From Sphingobacterium griseoflavum (GTDB lineage: Bacteria > Bacteroidota > Bacteroidia > Sphingobacteriales > Sphingobacteriaceae), in contig NZ_BNAF01000003.1 of the NCBI RefSeq assembly GCF_014653155.1, forward strand, positions 248,001 to 312,000: a stretch of 64,000 nucleotides of DNA, given 5' to 3'. The translations under genes and the position numbers were made by a program. Under the pieces are notes generated by a model. The model ran no database searches. It was not told the DNA's origin and saw nothing but the letters and a program-made list of their open reading frames with translations. Each line of letters begins with the position of its first letter. Position 1 is the stretch's first letter. Below, piece by piece: positions 51,975 through 60,979 of this stretch.

Positions 51975-54413
51975 CTAATTTTCTTTTGCTAACAAATTTA
52001 CAAATAATCTGGTAGCTCCGGGAACTCCTGCTGGCAATTGTCTAAAAAAAGATAGACCCGTATAGACAAACTTACCTTTTCCCATCTTGTGAATCAATAA
52101 TGAGCCTTTGTGTGTCGGCTCATTCTCGTCGGCCATCGCCAGTGGTGTACGATAGCTCGAGTCTATATGTTCTGCGAAATATAGGCCTCGTTCTTGCACC
52201 CATCCATCAAAATCTGCTTCCGTGATCTTATTTGGAAAATTCAATGCGGGATCGCTATTGTCCGTAAATGCGACGTCCGCATCTTCCTCGGTGACGCGTG
52301 CCCTAGAAAGCGTAAACGGCTGGGGCGCAAAATTTTCCTCCTGTAGGCGACTGTTGACATTGTATTGCAGGAGCACAACGCCCCCGTCCCGTGCATAGGT
52401 ATAGAGGGAAGGCAGCGCTCTCCCGATATTCGGGATGACGTTGAGTGCACGCACCCCAAAGATAATTGCATCGTATTGCGCCAAGAGCGTGCTGTTCAAC
52501 TTTGCCGCATCGAGCAGATCGACTTGGATACCCAGACTCCGCAAGGATTCCGGAATCAGATCGCCAGCGCCCATAATATAGCCCACACGTTTTATGGGGT
52601 TCACCAATGATATCGGCTGCAGCTTTAATGCCAAGTCTGGGAACCATGCCTGCCGCGGGATGTGGTCATATGCAATTTCGCGAATAGCCTTTAGCGGATG
52701 TCCTGCGCTGTGAAAGGCTAGCGTATCGCCTTCTTGTGCGGATACATTGGCGATCTGAATGCGCTTGGTGACGGTATTCGCATTTTCCGGAAAATCAAGA
52801 TCAATTACTTGCGGCCGAATCTCCCAGCCCTCGCTTGCAGCATCAAGTTTGACTTGGATGTAATTTGTTGAGGGTATATTTCTTTGAAATGTGATCTCCA
52901 CTGTCCGTTCTTCTCCTTTAGGTATCAAGACGACATCTTGCGACAGCGAGGCGCTGACAGGCGGCACGACCTCCAAATACTCTTGCACCTCGCCGCGCAC
53001 GGGATCCACAAAACGATAGCGAAGAGCTTGCTTTATGGAAACGGGAACTCCGGCGATCAATAGATCGATCGTTACTGAAGGCAGATCGGGACTCATCGGA
53101 TAGCCGTAATACTCAGGTGCTACGTCAAATTTTCCCAGACTATGAGGCTTTTTCAACCAGTAGGGCTGGGTGATTTCTACCCGATCTACGGTACCCTCAA
53201 AGATTGCTACTTCATTTTCGGGCAATTGCTGGTTTATTTCCTGTCCGTTTATTCGTTGGACAACGATTGGAACATTTGGATTACGTGCAATGGCTTCCGT
53301 CTTGAATGGAACCGCATGCCCCGCTACAGATCGCGCACTAGCGGTTAGCGATGCGATGCGTATACCACCACATGCCACAAGTAGGTCTTCCAGCTCCTGG
53401 GTTTTTCTGGCTTTCCAATAACCATCGGCCAGCTGTTGGACCTTCTTCCATACCGACGCTAGGTCAGGAATCGATTTTTGAGGTGCGCGATCGTCAAAAG
53501 AGGCACGCAGGTGGTCGATATCTTTTTGGATAGCGCCACCACCCTCCACCCGATTCCAGGTCAGGTCAATACCGTCGAAGAGGTCGGTTGTCGCTTTTTC
53601 GCCCGCAACATATTCAAAGGATTCGATAAACTTACCATCCGACGATGCAGATCCAAATCCTTGGCTTTTATGTTGCGACCTACTTAAAGCGGATATCTCT
53701 CCGTAGGATTGGCCCAATAAGGGGTTGAAATGACCGATATCAATCTTCAATTGATTGCTGCTCTCCCCCTGCATGCGCATGAAACTGGCCGTATTCCAAA
53801 GCAGGCGCTTGGCTTGCCACACATCTACTTCCTGTAATTGATCAGGAAACTTTGTTGGATCCGCAGCGGCAAGAAAGGCCTCGTGCGCCAAGATGGCCGA
53901 AGCTTGATGATGTCCGTGACCACCCCTCTCATCCGGAGGAAAACGGGTTATGATAATATCAGGTTTTAATTTTCTGATCAGCCATACCGCTTCCCGGAGC
54001 ACCTGATTTTTTTTCCAAAAGCGGAAAGTCTCCTCATAGGTTTTCGAAAAACCAAAGTCATATGCGGAAGAAAAATATTGTTCTCCAGCATCGATCCGTC
54101 GTGCTTGTAGTAGTTCTTGCGTGCGTATGAGCCCCAACTCTATACCTTGTTCTGTTCCGATAAGATTTTGACCTCCATCGCCACGTGTCAGCGAAAGATA
54201 GGCCGTTCGCACCTTCCGTTCGGAAGCGAGATATGCGATGAGCTTGGTGTTTTCATCATCCGGGTGTGCCGCAAAATAAAGTGCCGAGCCCAATACCGCA
54301 AGACGATCTAGCTTCTGAAGGATATCGGCGGATGATACAGAAGCAGGAACTTGTGCTGCAGAAAGTTTAACGAAAAAGCATGCAATAATGATGCGGATAT
54401 AGTGTCTGCCCAT
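51975..54413 (-). CDS. PIG-L family deacetylase, large Bacteroidota type
   Basis: 812 residues, far longer than the ~230-residue PIG-L/BshB/MshB core. Signal peptide 1-20. The zinc deacetylase domain spans about 40-330: AAHPDDENTKL (HPDDE at 50-54) and PPDERGGHGHHQASA with the third zinc His. The C-terminal two thirds contain beta-sandwich regions and a glutamine-amidotransferase-like segment (YMMGAGD-like GYIMGAGDLIPESLRSLGI, then DAIIFGVRALNV and VLLQYNVN). Probably removes acetyl groups from an amino sugar in the periplasm. Co-directional with the small membrane protein and symporter. Confidence 0.88.
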   Translation of the reverse strand: MGRHYIRIIIACFFVKLSAAQVPASVSSADILQKLDRLAVLGSALYFAAHPDDENTKLIAYLASERKVRTAYLSLTRGDGGQNLIGTEQGIELGLIRTQELLQARRIDAGEQYFSSAYDFGFSKTYEETFRFWKKNQVLREAVWLIRKLKPDIIITRFPPDERGGHGHHQASAILAHEAFLAAADPTKFPDQLQEVDVWQAKRLLWNTASFMRMQGESSNQLKIDIGHFNPLLGQSYGEISALSRSQHKSQGFGSASSDGKFIESFEYVAGEKATTDLFDGIDLTWNRVEGGGAIQKDIDHLRASFDDRAPQKSIPDLASVWKKVQQLADGYWKARKTQELEDLLVACGGIRIASLTASARSVAGHAVPFKTEAIARNPNVPIVVQRINGQEINQQLPENEVAIFEGTVDRVEITQPYWLKKPHSLGKFDVAPEYYGYPMSPDLPSVTIDLLIAGVPVSIKQALRYRFVDPVRGEVQEYLEVVPPVSASLSQDVVLIPKGEERTVEITFQRNIPSTNYIQVKLDAASEGWEIRPQVIDLDFPENANTVTKRIQIANVSAQEGDTLAFHSAGHPLKAIREIAYDHIPRQAWFPDLALKLQPISLVNPIKRVGYIMGAGDLIPESLRSLGIQVDLLDAAKLNSTLLAQYDAIIFGVRALNVIPNIGRALPSLYTYARDGGVVLLQYNVNSRLQEENFAPQPFTLSRARVTEEDADVAFTDNSDPALNFPNKITEADFDGWVQERGLYFAEHIDSSYRTPLAMADENEPTHKGSLLIHKMGKGKFVYTGLSFFRQLPAGVPGATRLFVNLLAKEN

Positions 54414-54802
54414 AATTTAAAAATAGAAAATATTTTGTTGCCGCGCATACCTTTTCAGGTAAAAGTTTTGTGAGCGCATAAGACGTAGACGGGTCTTCGT
54501 TGCTGCCTATACCCAAAAATAAAGGGACTCCAATCGCCATTAGAATCCCTTTACCAACAATTAAAAATCTTTTTGCCTACAGCTCCAACTCAGCCATTTT
54601 GAATTTCGAAAAAACCAACCGTAGTTGTCGACAGTTTTTAAAATAGTAACCTTTAGTATTAGTAAAAATAGTATTATTTACCAGGATATGTTACCACTAC
54701 GACAAAAAACTTTTCCACATCCACTAAGTTTTGAACAGTATTGCCGTGTAAGACCTGTGGTTATATGTTTTCTAAGAACATAGGTGTAACAAAGTTTTTG
54801 GA
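54414..54802. other. 389-bp gap between DUF6952 and the PIG-L gene
   Basis: No gene recognised. On the minus strand it carries the presumed terminator of the peroxiredoxin operon only at 54520-54553, about 250 nt after the DUF6952 stop, leaving room for a long 3' UTR or a small RNA. It also holds one isolated DnaA-box-like TTTTCCACA (54711-54719) and the inverted repeat TATGTT/AACATA around 54765-54781. Confidence 0.4.
54520..54553 (-). terminator. Probable terminator of the peroxiredoxin-thioredoxin operon
   Basis: Inverted repeat TAAAGGGACTC / GAATCCCTTTA with one mismatch, followed on the minus strand by TTTATTTTTGGG. Distant (about 250 nt) from the last stop codon. Confidence 0.5.
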
Positions 54803-55060
54803 CTATTTATCAATAGCGCCCAAAACACGCTGCATGAAGCCGTTCAATGCTTCTTTTTTTGAGGTTCCTTGTTTGATTAGCTTGTCAACCTCGACGGCTC
54901 CATACATGTTGGATATCAGCTCGCCAATAACGTCAAGCTCTTCATCTTTCAGGGAAGGAACTTCGGTAAGCGCCTCCAGCGTTTCTATGGTTTCTAACAC
55001 AAAATCAACATCATTCTGTTCGATGAATTCGATCAGGTGTTTAATTACTGGTAACTTCAT
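54803..55060 (-). CDS. DUF6952 family small protein
   Basis: 85 residues, acidic and helical: PVIKHLIEFIEQNDVDFVLETIETLEALTEVPSLKDEELDVIGELISNMYGAVEVDKLIKQG. Known from Bacteroidota as a small partner encoded after thioredoxin. It overlaps the thioredoxin gene by 20 nt, so it is translated in coupling with it. No cysteine, hence no redox centre of its own. Confidence 0.75.
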   Translation of the reverse strand: MKLPVIKHLIEFIEQNDVDFVLETIETLEALTEVPSLKDEELDVIGELISNMYGAVEVDKLIKQGTSKKEALNGFMQRVLGAIDK

Positions 55061-55355
55061 TTAATAAATCTATAAGTCCGTCAATTTTGTTGGTCTGTAC
55101 TTGGTTTACCAGTTCGCCATTTTTGAATGCAGCGAAGGTTGGCAAATTGTTCACATTGGCTAATTTTCTGGATTCAGGGAACTTCTCTGCGTCAACAATA
55201 ATAAAGGAAACGCCTTCGTGTTCCGTAGAAAGCTTTTTAAATTTCGGCTTCATGATCCGGCAGTTGCCGCACCAAGATGCGGAAAATTGAACCATTACGG
55301 TTTCATTGCTCTTCACAATATCTTGTAAAGAATCGTTATCTAATTCTTGTAGCAT
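55041..55355 (-). CDS. Thioredoxin-family protein
   Basis: 104 residues from the ATG at 55355 (MLQELDNDSLQDIV); the open frame extends far upstream, but this is the family start. Thioredoxin fold with MVQFSASWCGNCRIMKPKF: the redox centre is C29-G-N-C32 rather than the canonical CGPC, which usually raises or lowers reducing power. A cis-proline region NNLPTFAAFKNGEL follows. Downstream of the 2-Cys peroxiredoxin by 61 nt, it is its likely electron donor. Confidence 0.88.
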   Translation of the reverse strand: MLQELDNDSLQDIVKSNETVMVQFSASWCGNCRIMKPKFKKLSTEHEGVSFIIVDAEKFPESRKLANVNNLPTFAAFKNGELVNQVQTNKIDGLIDLLNEVTSN

Positions 55356-55416
55356 GTTTAAAATATATGAGAAGAAAGGAAGGCCGAAAACCCTTCCTTT
55401 CTGATAAATAATGTTA

Positions 55417-56049
55417 TTAGTTGGCCGAGAGGTAAGAGGCAACGCCTTCGCGGGTAGCATGCATCGCATCCTTTCCTTCCTCCCAGTTTGCGGGACAAAC
55501 TTCGCCATGTTGTTGAACATGGGTGTAAGCGTCAATCAGGCGGATATACTCTTTCACGTTACGTCCTAAAGGCATATCGTTGACAGACTCATGAAATACT
55601 TTGCCGGTTTCGTCGATCAAATATGTTGCACGGTAAGATACCGCTGATCCTTCTACCAACGTGCCATATTCCGGATGCTCCACTTCTTTCATCTCCAAAA
55701 TACCCAATACACTGGAAAGGTTACGATTTGTATCGGCAATCAATGGATATTCTACTCCTTCGATACCGCCATTATCTTTTGATGTGTTCAACCAAGCAAA
55801 GTGTACCTCTGCCGAATCACAGGACGCACCAACAAGTATGGTATTGCGTTTAGCAAACTCCTCTGCCTGCTCTTGAAATGCATGCAACTCTGTTGGACAA
55901 ACAAAAGTGAAATCCTTTGGATACCAAAAAAGCAGTACTTTTTTACCTTCTGCTTGTGCTTTTTCAAAAACGTTAAGGGCGATATAGTCACCTAAATAGT
56001 CAATGGCATCAACGGTGATGTTCGGGAAATTTTTACCTGTAAAACTCAT
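55417..56049 (-). CDS. Typical 2-Cys peroxiredoxin (AhpC type)
   Basis: 210 residues from the ATG at 56049 (MSFTGKNFPNITVDAIDYLGD). Peroxidatic Cys51 in DFTFVCPTELHAFQE; resolving Cys in HGEVCPANWEEGKD near the C-terminus. LVGASCDSAEVHFAW, YPLIADTNRNLS and YRATYLIDETGKVFHESVNDMPLGRNVKEYIRLIDAY also fit. It reduces H2O2 and organic peroxides using the thioredoxin encoded next. Promoter-like -7 element TATTTTTG (minus strand, 56077-56084). Confidence 0.93.
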   Translation of the reverse strand: MSFTGKNFPNITVDAIDYLGDYIALNVFEKAQAEGKKVLLFWYPKDFTFVCPTELHAFQEQAEEFAKRNTILVGASCDSAEVHFAWLNTSKDNGGIEGVEYPLIADTNRNLSSVLGILEMKEVEHPEYGTLVEGSAVSYRATYLIDETGKVFHESVNDMPLGRNVKEYIRLIDAYTHVQQHGEVCPANWEEGKDAMHATREGVASYLSAN

Positions 56050-56076
56050 AAATATATTGTTCTTATTTTTCTGCTG

Positions 56077-56084
56077 CAAAAATA
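56077..56084 (-). promoter_or_regulatory. Putative -7 element for the peroxiredoxin operon
   Basis: Minus-strand TATTTTTG fits TAnnTTTG; a TTG lies 16 nt further upstream (56101-56103), slightly short spacing. Predicted leader of about 22 nt. Confidence 0.4.
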
Positions 56085-56196
56085 CTCTTTTTTTGGCCTA
56101 CAACGAATCGAAATTGTTGATCTATTATTGTTAAAATCTATATTTAGGCCAATGATTATATAAATTATGATTATTTAATAAAACCAATAAAAAGGT

Positions 56197-56204
56197 TATT
56201 TTTG
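56197..56204 (+). promoter_or_regulatory. Putative -7 element for tRNA-Arg
   Basis: TATTTTTG fits TAnnTTTG and lies 24 nt before the mature tRNA 5' end. No clear -33 element. Confidence 0.35.
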
Positions 56205-56228
56205 TGCGGTTAGCTATTATTGCTGATT

Positions 56229-56300
56229 GGCCCCGTAGTTCAACGGATAGAATAGATGTTTCCTAAACATTTGATAGCAGTTCGATTCTGCTCGGGGCTA
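56229..56300 (+). tRNA. tRNA-Arg (anticodon CCU)
   Basis: 72 nt fold into a full cloverleaf: 7-bp acceptor GGCCCCG/CGGGGCT with one G-U pair, D-stem GTTC/GAAT, anticodon stem GATGT/ACATT around TT-CCT-AA, T-arm AGCAG-TTCGATT-CTGCT. Anticodon CCU reads AGG arginine. CCA is not encoded (the following bases are CTT), so it must be added. A strong terminator follows 4 nt later, so it is a single-gene unit. Confidence 0.95.
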
Positions 56301-56303
56301 CTT

Positions 56304-56338
56304 AAGGAGACACGAATTATCGGTTGTCTCCTTTTTTA
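56304..56338 (+). terminator. tRNA-Arg terminator
   Basis: Perfect 9-bp stem AAGGAGACA (56304-56312) / TGTCTCCTT (56325-56333) followed by a T-run. Confidence 0.88.
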
Positions 56339-56674
56339 TACCAATAAAATTCTCTGAAGCAAACTGTTACTGCCCGGTCATTTATAGTTCAATATGTGTA
56401 TCAAGATTTTAGCCTATTGTGTAGTATTGCTTGAAAAACCTATTCCTTGATGTTGTTATGGCCTTTTTTCCAAAGTTCGATTTCTCATCAAGGATTCGGC
56501 CATTTGATCCTCTTCCGGTTTGTTGTAGTTACATATTAGACATTAAACACGATCTTTGACTATAAAAAGGTATCAACTAGAACAAAAATAGGACAAACGA
56601 TTGCTTTACAAAGGGCGGTTCCATAGATCGGTTATTTCAGTAAATTAGCCCATTATAATCCTAAAGACATTAAC
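56339..56674. other. 336-bp gap before the GH20 gene
   Basis: AT-rich; no gene, repeat or convincing promoter pair found on either strand. Presumably includes the promoter of the hexosaminidase gene. It marks the switch from core genes to the glycan-degradation region. Confidence 0.4.
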
Positions 56675-58705
56675 ATGACGCATCGGTTCTATCTTTTGTT
56701 TCTTTGTTTGCTGGCCACCCTACTGGCTGTTGGACAAACCCCGCCATCGACCCCTTCCATTATTCCCAAGCCCTATGCGATGGAGGTCAAAAATGGTGAC
56801 TATCGAATCGGAAAAGAAACGACCATCGTTTTGAAGGGCGCTAACGAACGGGATGTGTCGTTGTTTGCGGAGCTTGTAAGGAATGCTACGGGATATGCAT
56901 TGCCGATAAAGAAGAAGTCGAAACAGAGCAAAATAAGGTTTGAAATCGATGAAGAATTGGACGTAGACAATGAAGAAGGTTACACCTTGGACATCACGGC
57001 CACAGAGGTTGTTGTGAAGGCAAAAACGGGCAGAGGAATCTTTTACGGTTCGCAGACATTACGGCAGCTCTGTGTGCCTGCAGTAGAAGCTGGAGAGCAA
57101 AGCCTAGCGGAAGGGATTGTGCTGCCGCAACTCGCTATACGCGATTTTCCGCGATTCAGTTGGCGAGGCTATATGCAGGACGTTAGTCGGACGTTTTATG
57201 ACGTGGAGTTCCTAAAGAAATATATGGATGTATTGGCACTTTATAAAATGAATACACTCCATTTACACCTCACTGACGACCAAGGCTGGAGGCTGGAAAT
57301 CAAGAAGTACCCCGAACTGACCTCGCCAAAAACCACGGTGTTCGCGGCTATTCATCAGCAACCAGCAACGCGAAGTGGATACTACACGCAAGCACAAATT
57401 AAAGAGTTGATCGCCTATGGAGCGGAGAGACACATTACCATCGTTCCTGAAATTGACGTTCCTGGCCATTGTTGGCCCATTATTTTGACGCACCCTGAGT
57501 TGGGCACGAATAAAGTTGCTGCACCGGATTACGTATTTCCGTTCAGAGCATCTTGGGGATATTGGGGTTTTCAATTTACGCCCAATCCCTTAGACCCCAC
57601 CAATGAGAAGGTGTATGATTTCCTTGATAACATATTTGCAGAAGTCGCGCAGCTATTTCCCTCAAAATATATCCATTTTGGCGGTGACGAAGTGGTCCAT
57701 CGGCTATGGGAGGAGGAGCCGCACGTCCAGGCCTTCATGCGTGAGAAAGGAATGGCTAAAGTGGAGGAATTGCAAAGTTACTTTGTGACTCGCGTGAGCA
57801 ATATGATTCATAAAAGGGGAAAGCAACCCATCGGTTGGAACGATATCCTGGCAGATGCATCGCAGTTACCGAAATCTACTGCAATCATGTCGTGGTTAGG
57901 GGCCGAGGCTGTGAAGCAGGCGGCAAAAAATGGTTTCCATGCTGTTGCGACACCCGCCTATCCGTTATATTTCGATATCACACAGAGGGACCGCCACGAC
58001 GGAACGATGGCGGATCTCAATTATGGAGGTGCCAACACGATTGAAAACGTGTATGCCTATGATCCTCATGCTGATCTAACACAGGAAGAGAAAAAGTTTG
58101 TTTTGGGCATTCAGGCGAATATGTGGCCCGCCGTCCCCCAAGAAGTTAAAGACGTAAACGTGCAGAATTTCCCTCGCTTACTTGCCGTAGCAGAAATCGG
58201 TTGGACCAGCGTTGAAAATAAAAATGTAGCAGACTTTCTCCGCCGCCTAGATGCGCATTATGCACGGTTAGACGAATTAAAAATTGATTACTATCAACCC
58301 GGGGGTTACATTGTCGGGCAATGGGATCCGTCGCAGGTAGATCCGCAATATCGAACTGCAACATGGGACGTCACGGATCGTGTATATGCCAATGGGGCCG
58401 CGCAGGCCGGATTTTTCTACACCAAGGGAAAATCGTACCTGAAAGTCAAAAACGTGAAATTGCTGGAAAATGGGCAGGTAATCGCGGAAGATACACACGA
58501 AGCATTGGCAGATAAATTCCGGGGCATTCCATTTAAAAAAGATATGTTTTTCTACAGCTTAGCGGTCAATCACTTTAATGCGGGAGCGACTTATACACTA
58601 CAGGCAGATATCGCGGGCGACAGCAGCAACGAATCTTGGGGTAATGTCACATTCAATCTATCCCCCTATAAACCCTTCCGGTTTACGGAAAAACCGCGTA
58701 ATTAA
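56675..58705 (+). CDS. Beta-N-acetylhexosaminidase (GH20)
   Basis: 676 residues: signal peptide (about 1-20, LLAVGQ), N-terminal GH20b domain (about 25-155, SIIPKPYAMEVKNGDYRIGKET), the catalytic TIM barrel (about 155-515) beginning RGYMQDVSRTFYDVEFLKKYMDVLALYKMN, and a C-terminal beta region. The catalytic pair is D338-E339 in HFGGDEVVHRLW; HLHLTDDQGWRLEIKKYPELT, EIDVPGH and WLGAEAVKQAAKNG also fit. It releases terminal GlcNAc or GalNAc from glycans, acting in the periplasm or outside the cell. Together with GH92 downstream it suggests host N-glycan or mannan-type substrates. Confidence 0.95.
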   Translation: MTHRFYLLFLCLLATLLAVGQTPPSTPSIIPKPYAMEVKNGDYRIGKETTIVLKGANERDVSLFAELVRNATGYALPIKKKSKQSKIRFEIDEELDVDNEEGYTLDITATEVVVKAKTGRGIFYGSQTLRQLCVPAVEAGEQSLAEGIVLPQLAIRDFPRFSWRGYMQDVSRTFYDVEFLKKYMDVLALYKMNTLHLHLTDDQGWRLEIKKYPELTSPKTTVFAAIHQQPATRSGYYTQAQIKELIAYGAERHITIVPEIDVPGHCWPIILTHPELGTNKVAAPDYVFPFRASWGYWGFQFTPNPLDPTNEKVYDFLDNIFAEVAQLFPSKYIHFGGDEVVHRLWEEEPHVQAFMREKGMAKVEELQSYFVTRVSNMIHKRGKQPIGWNDILADASQLPKSTAIMSWLGAEAVKQAAKNGFHAVATPAYPLYFDITQRDRHDGTMADLNYGGANTIENVYAYDPHADLTQEEKKFVLGIQANMWPAVPQEVKDVNVQNFPRLLAVAEIGWTSVENKNVADFLRRLDAHYARLDELKIDYYQPGGYIVGQWDPSQVDPQYRTATWDVTDRVYANGAAQAGFFYTKGKSYLKVKNVKLLENGQVIAEDTHEALADKFRGIPFKKDMFFYSLAVNHFNAGATYTLQADIAGDSSNESWGNVTFNLSPYKPFRFTEKPRN

Positions 58706-58889
58706 ATTAGGTATTACTGGAGAATCGACTTTTAGGTAGTTGGATACTTGAAGAAATCCGCCATGGGTCGCGAAGATTTTCTTTGCGTCCTTTTGACGGG
58801 GCGGCAGCCAGCAACCTATGTAATTTGTACTTGAAGTGGGTTCGCTAAACCGTTTTAAATCCTTATTTTAGCTTAAAATTATTTTAAGC

Positions 58890-60938
58890 ATGTTTCCACA
58901 ACTTAAACCATATATTTTTTTTCTTTTGTTGACTGCGGCGTGTAGAACGCTATCGGCCCAGCAAACTGTCGATCAGGTCAATGTTTTTTTGGGGACCTCT
59001 GGCGATCATGGACAGCTGTCTCCCGGGGCCTCCTCCCCCTTTCATCAAATGAACATTGCGCCACAGACCTATCCGAATCTTCATGCGGGTTACGAGCATT
59101 ACGCAAAGAAAATTGTAGGTTTCACGCACAACCGTTTTGAAGGTGTCGGCTGCATGGGAAGCGGCGGTGTGCTCATGGCACAGCCCTATGTGGGCGAAAA
59201 CGTTACGGTATTGGAGAAAGTGGCCGAGCGTGCTGGCCCGGGTTTTTATGAAATTGATCTAAAGGAAGGTATCCAAGCACGTTTTGCCGTGCACCAAAAC
59301 TTAGGAGTCCATCAATACACCTTTGGAAAAGGGAAAAAGGGCATCCGCTTGTTGCTCCACCATGCCTTTAATGGTGCTTTCGTTTCGAATAACTACAAGC
59401 GCATGGCAGATGGGACAATCCTTGGGACGGTCCGAGCGAAGACAACGTGCCACGTGGGCGTCTATACCATATACTACGCGATTGACTTACCTGCAGGTGA
59501 GGTTGTTCAGGCGGAAAAGGAGATCGATCTCCTTTTGGATGACGATACCGAAGAGGTCTCGCTGAAGATCGCGTTCTCTGCTGTCGATGAGGCGTCAGCT
59601 TTGCAAATCTTGCGAAAAAACAGGGCCATCGACTATACCACCCTGAAAAGAAAATCGCAACAGCATTGGGAAGAGCAGCTATCCCATATCCGAGTCGAGG
59701 GCGATGCGGATCGCGCGAAGCTATTTTATAGCTTGTTCTATCGCACGTTACAGTCGCCCTATCGCACCTCGGAAGCCGATGGTAGGTATCGCGGCACCGA
59801 TGGGCAGATCCACCATACCAAAGGACAGCGTTATCACGGATGGGCCATTTGGGACAATTACAAGACGCAGCTTCCGCTGCTTGCCTTAGCATTTCCGGAC
59901 AAGTATGAGGATATGATATCCGCTATTGCCGACCTGTACAGATATGGGAAGTATGATTTTGCCGGTCCGCATGAGCCGGCGAACTCCGTTCGGACCGAGC
60001 ATGCTGCTGTTGTGCTGCTCGATGCCCAGCGAAAAGGGTTCCATGTCGATGTCGAAAGCATTCGCGATTCACTGATCCGGGATACCGCTCGGTTTGATTT
60101 CAGCAAACCAGATAAATATTTGGAGGCGGCCTACGATATGTGGGCGATGGGACGGTTATTGCCAAGCGAAAAAGCACATTATGATCATCGTGCCCGAAGC
60201 TATAGGAAGGTGTGGCAGGACGAATTCCATGATTTGTCGAAACGAGATGTGGATCGTATGTCTGCGCGCAATATGTATCAGGGGACAATACGGCAATACC
60301 GATGGAATGTGCCTTACGACCTCGTCGGTCTTACCAAGCTGATAGGCGGTAAAGCAACGTTGTCCAAGCAGTTGGATGATTTTTTTGACCATTACTATTT
60401 CAATCGTGCCAACGAGCCCGACATACAGTCGCCCACGCTTTACTATGCAAGCGATAAACCGTGGCGATACCAATCGTTGGTGCAAGAGCTCGCGCTGGAT
60501 ACCGTTGTGCAATATTATTTTAACGATAACAGCCGTGGTATCGATCCGTTTATTGACCGGATCTACAAAAACGAGCCTAAAGCGTTTGTGCGCACGATGG
60601 ATGATGATGCGGGCGCGATGTCGGGTTGGTTTGTCATGACAGCTCTGGGACTGCAACAACCCTTAGTTGGCGCACCTGTGTATTATCTTAGCGTTCCGCT
60701 TTTTCAATCTATCAGCATCGGAAAGGGAAATCACACGTTGAGCATCACCGTTCACCATTTCAAGCCGGAAAACCGATATATACAACGTGTCCGCCTCAAT
60801 GGCAAAGACCTGAATCGCCTTTGGCTAACCCACGATGAAATTGCAAAAGGCGGTCATCTGGAGATCGATGCGACCGAGCAGCCGAGCGAGTATGGCCAGG
60901 ATACGATTTGGATTGCAGATCTAGAAAATAAAGACTGA
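58890..60938 (+). CDS. GH92 alpha-mannosidase family protein with Gln at the expected acid position
   Basis: 682 residues: signal peptide (about 1-24, TLSAQ), N-terminal beta-sandwich starting VNVFLGTSGDHGQLSPGASSPF, then the (alpha/alpha)6 catalytic region. GH92 landmarks: GYEHYAKKIVGFTHNRFEGVGC, WAIWDNYKTQLPLLALAFP, QYRWNVPYDLVGLTKLIGG, and TMDDDAGAMSGWFVMTALGLQ with D571-D573. In most GH92 enzymes the QYRW segment is preceded by Glu-Gly, the Glu acting as general acid. Here it reads MYQGTIRQYRW, so Q464 occupies that place. Known Glu-to-Gln members act on mannose-1-phosphodiesters. No SusC/SusD neighbours visible. Confidence 0.9.
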   Translation: MFPQLKPYIFFLLLTAACRTLSAQQTVDQVNVFLGTSGDHGQLSPGASSPFHQMNIAPQTYPNLHAGYEHYAKKIVGFTHNRFEGVGCMGSGGVLMAQPYVGENVTVLEKVAERAGPGFYEIDLKEGIQARFAVHQNLGVHQYTFGKGKKGIRLLLHHAFNGAFVSNNYKRMADGTILGTVRAKTTCHVGVYTIYYAIDLPAGEVVQAEKEIDLLLDDDTEEVSLKIAFSAVDEASALQILRKNRAIDYTTLKRKSQQHWEEQLSHIRVEGDADRAKLFYSLFYRTLQSPYRTSEADGRYRGTDGQIHHTKGQRYHGWAIWDNYKTQLPLLALAFPDKYEDMISAIADLYRYGKYDFAGPHEPANSVRTEHAAVVLLDAQRKGFHVDVESIRDSLIRDTARFDFSKPDKYLEAAYDMWAMGRLLPSEKAHYDHRARSYRKVWQDEFHDLSKRDVDRMSARNMYQGTIRQYRWNVPYDLVGLTKLIGGKATLSKQLDDFFDHYYFNRANEPDIQSPTLYYASDKPWRYQSLVQELALDTVVQYYFNDNSRGIDPFIDRIYKNEPKAFVRTMDDDAGAMSGWFVMTALGLQQPLVGAPVYYLSVPLFQSISIGKGNHTLSITVHHFKPENRYIQRVRLNGKDLNRLWLTHDEIAKGGHLEIDATEQPSEYGQDTIWIADLENKD

Positions 60939-60979
60939 TATCCCCTTGTAGGTGGCCAAAGCCTGAGCCGCCGGTTTGC

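Noticed and set aside
54711..54719. Isolated DnaA-box-like TTTTCCACA.
   Set aside because: Single near-match, no second box or AT-rich unwinding region nearby.
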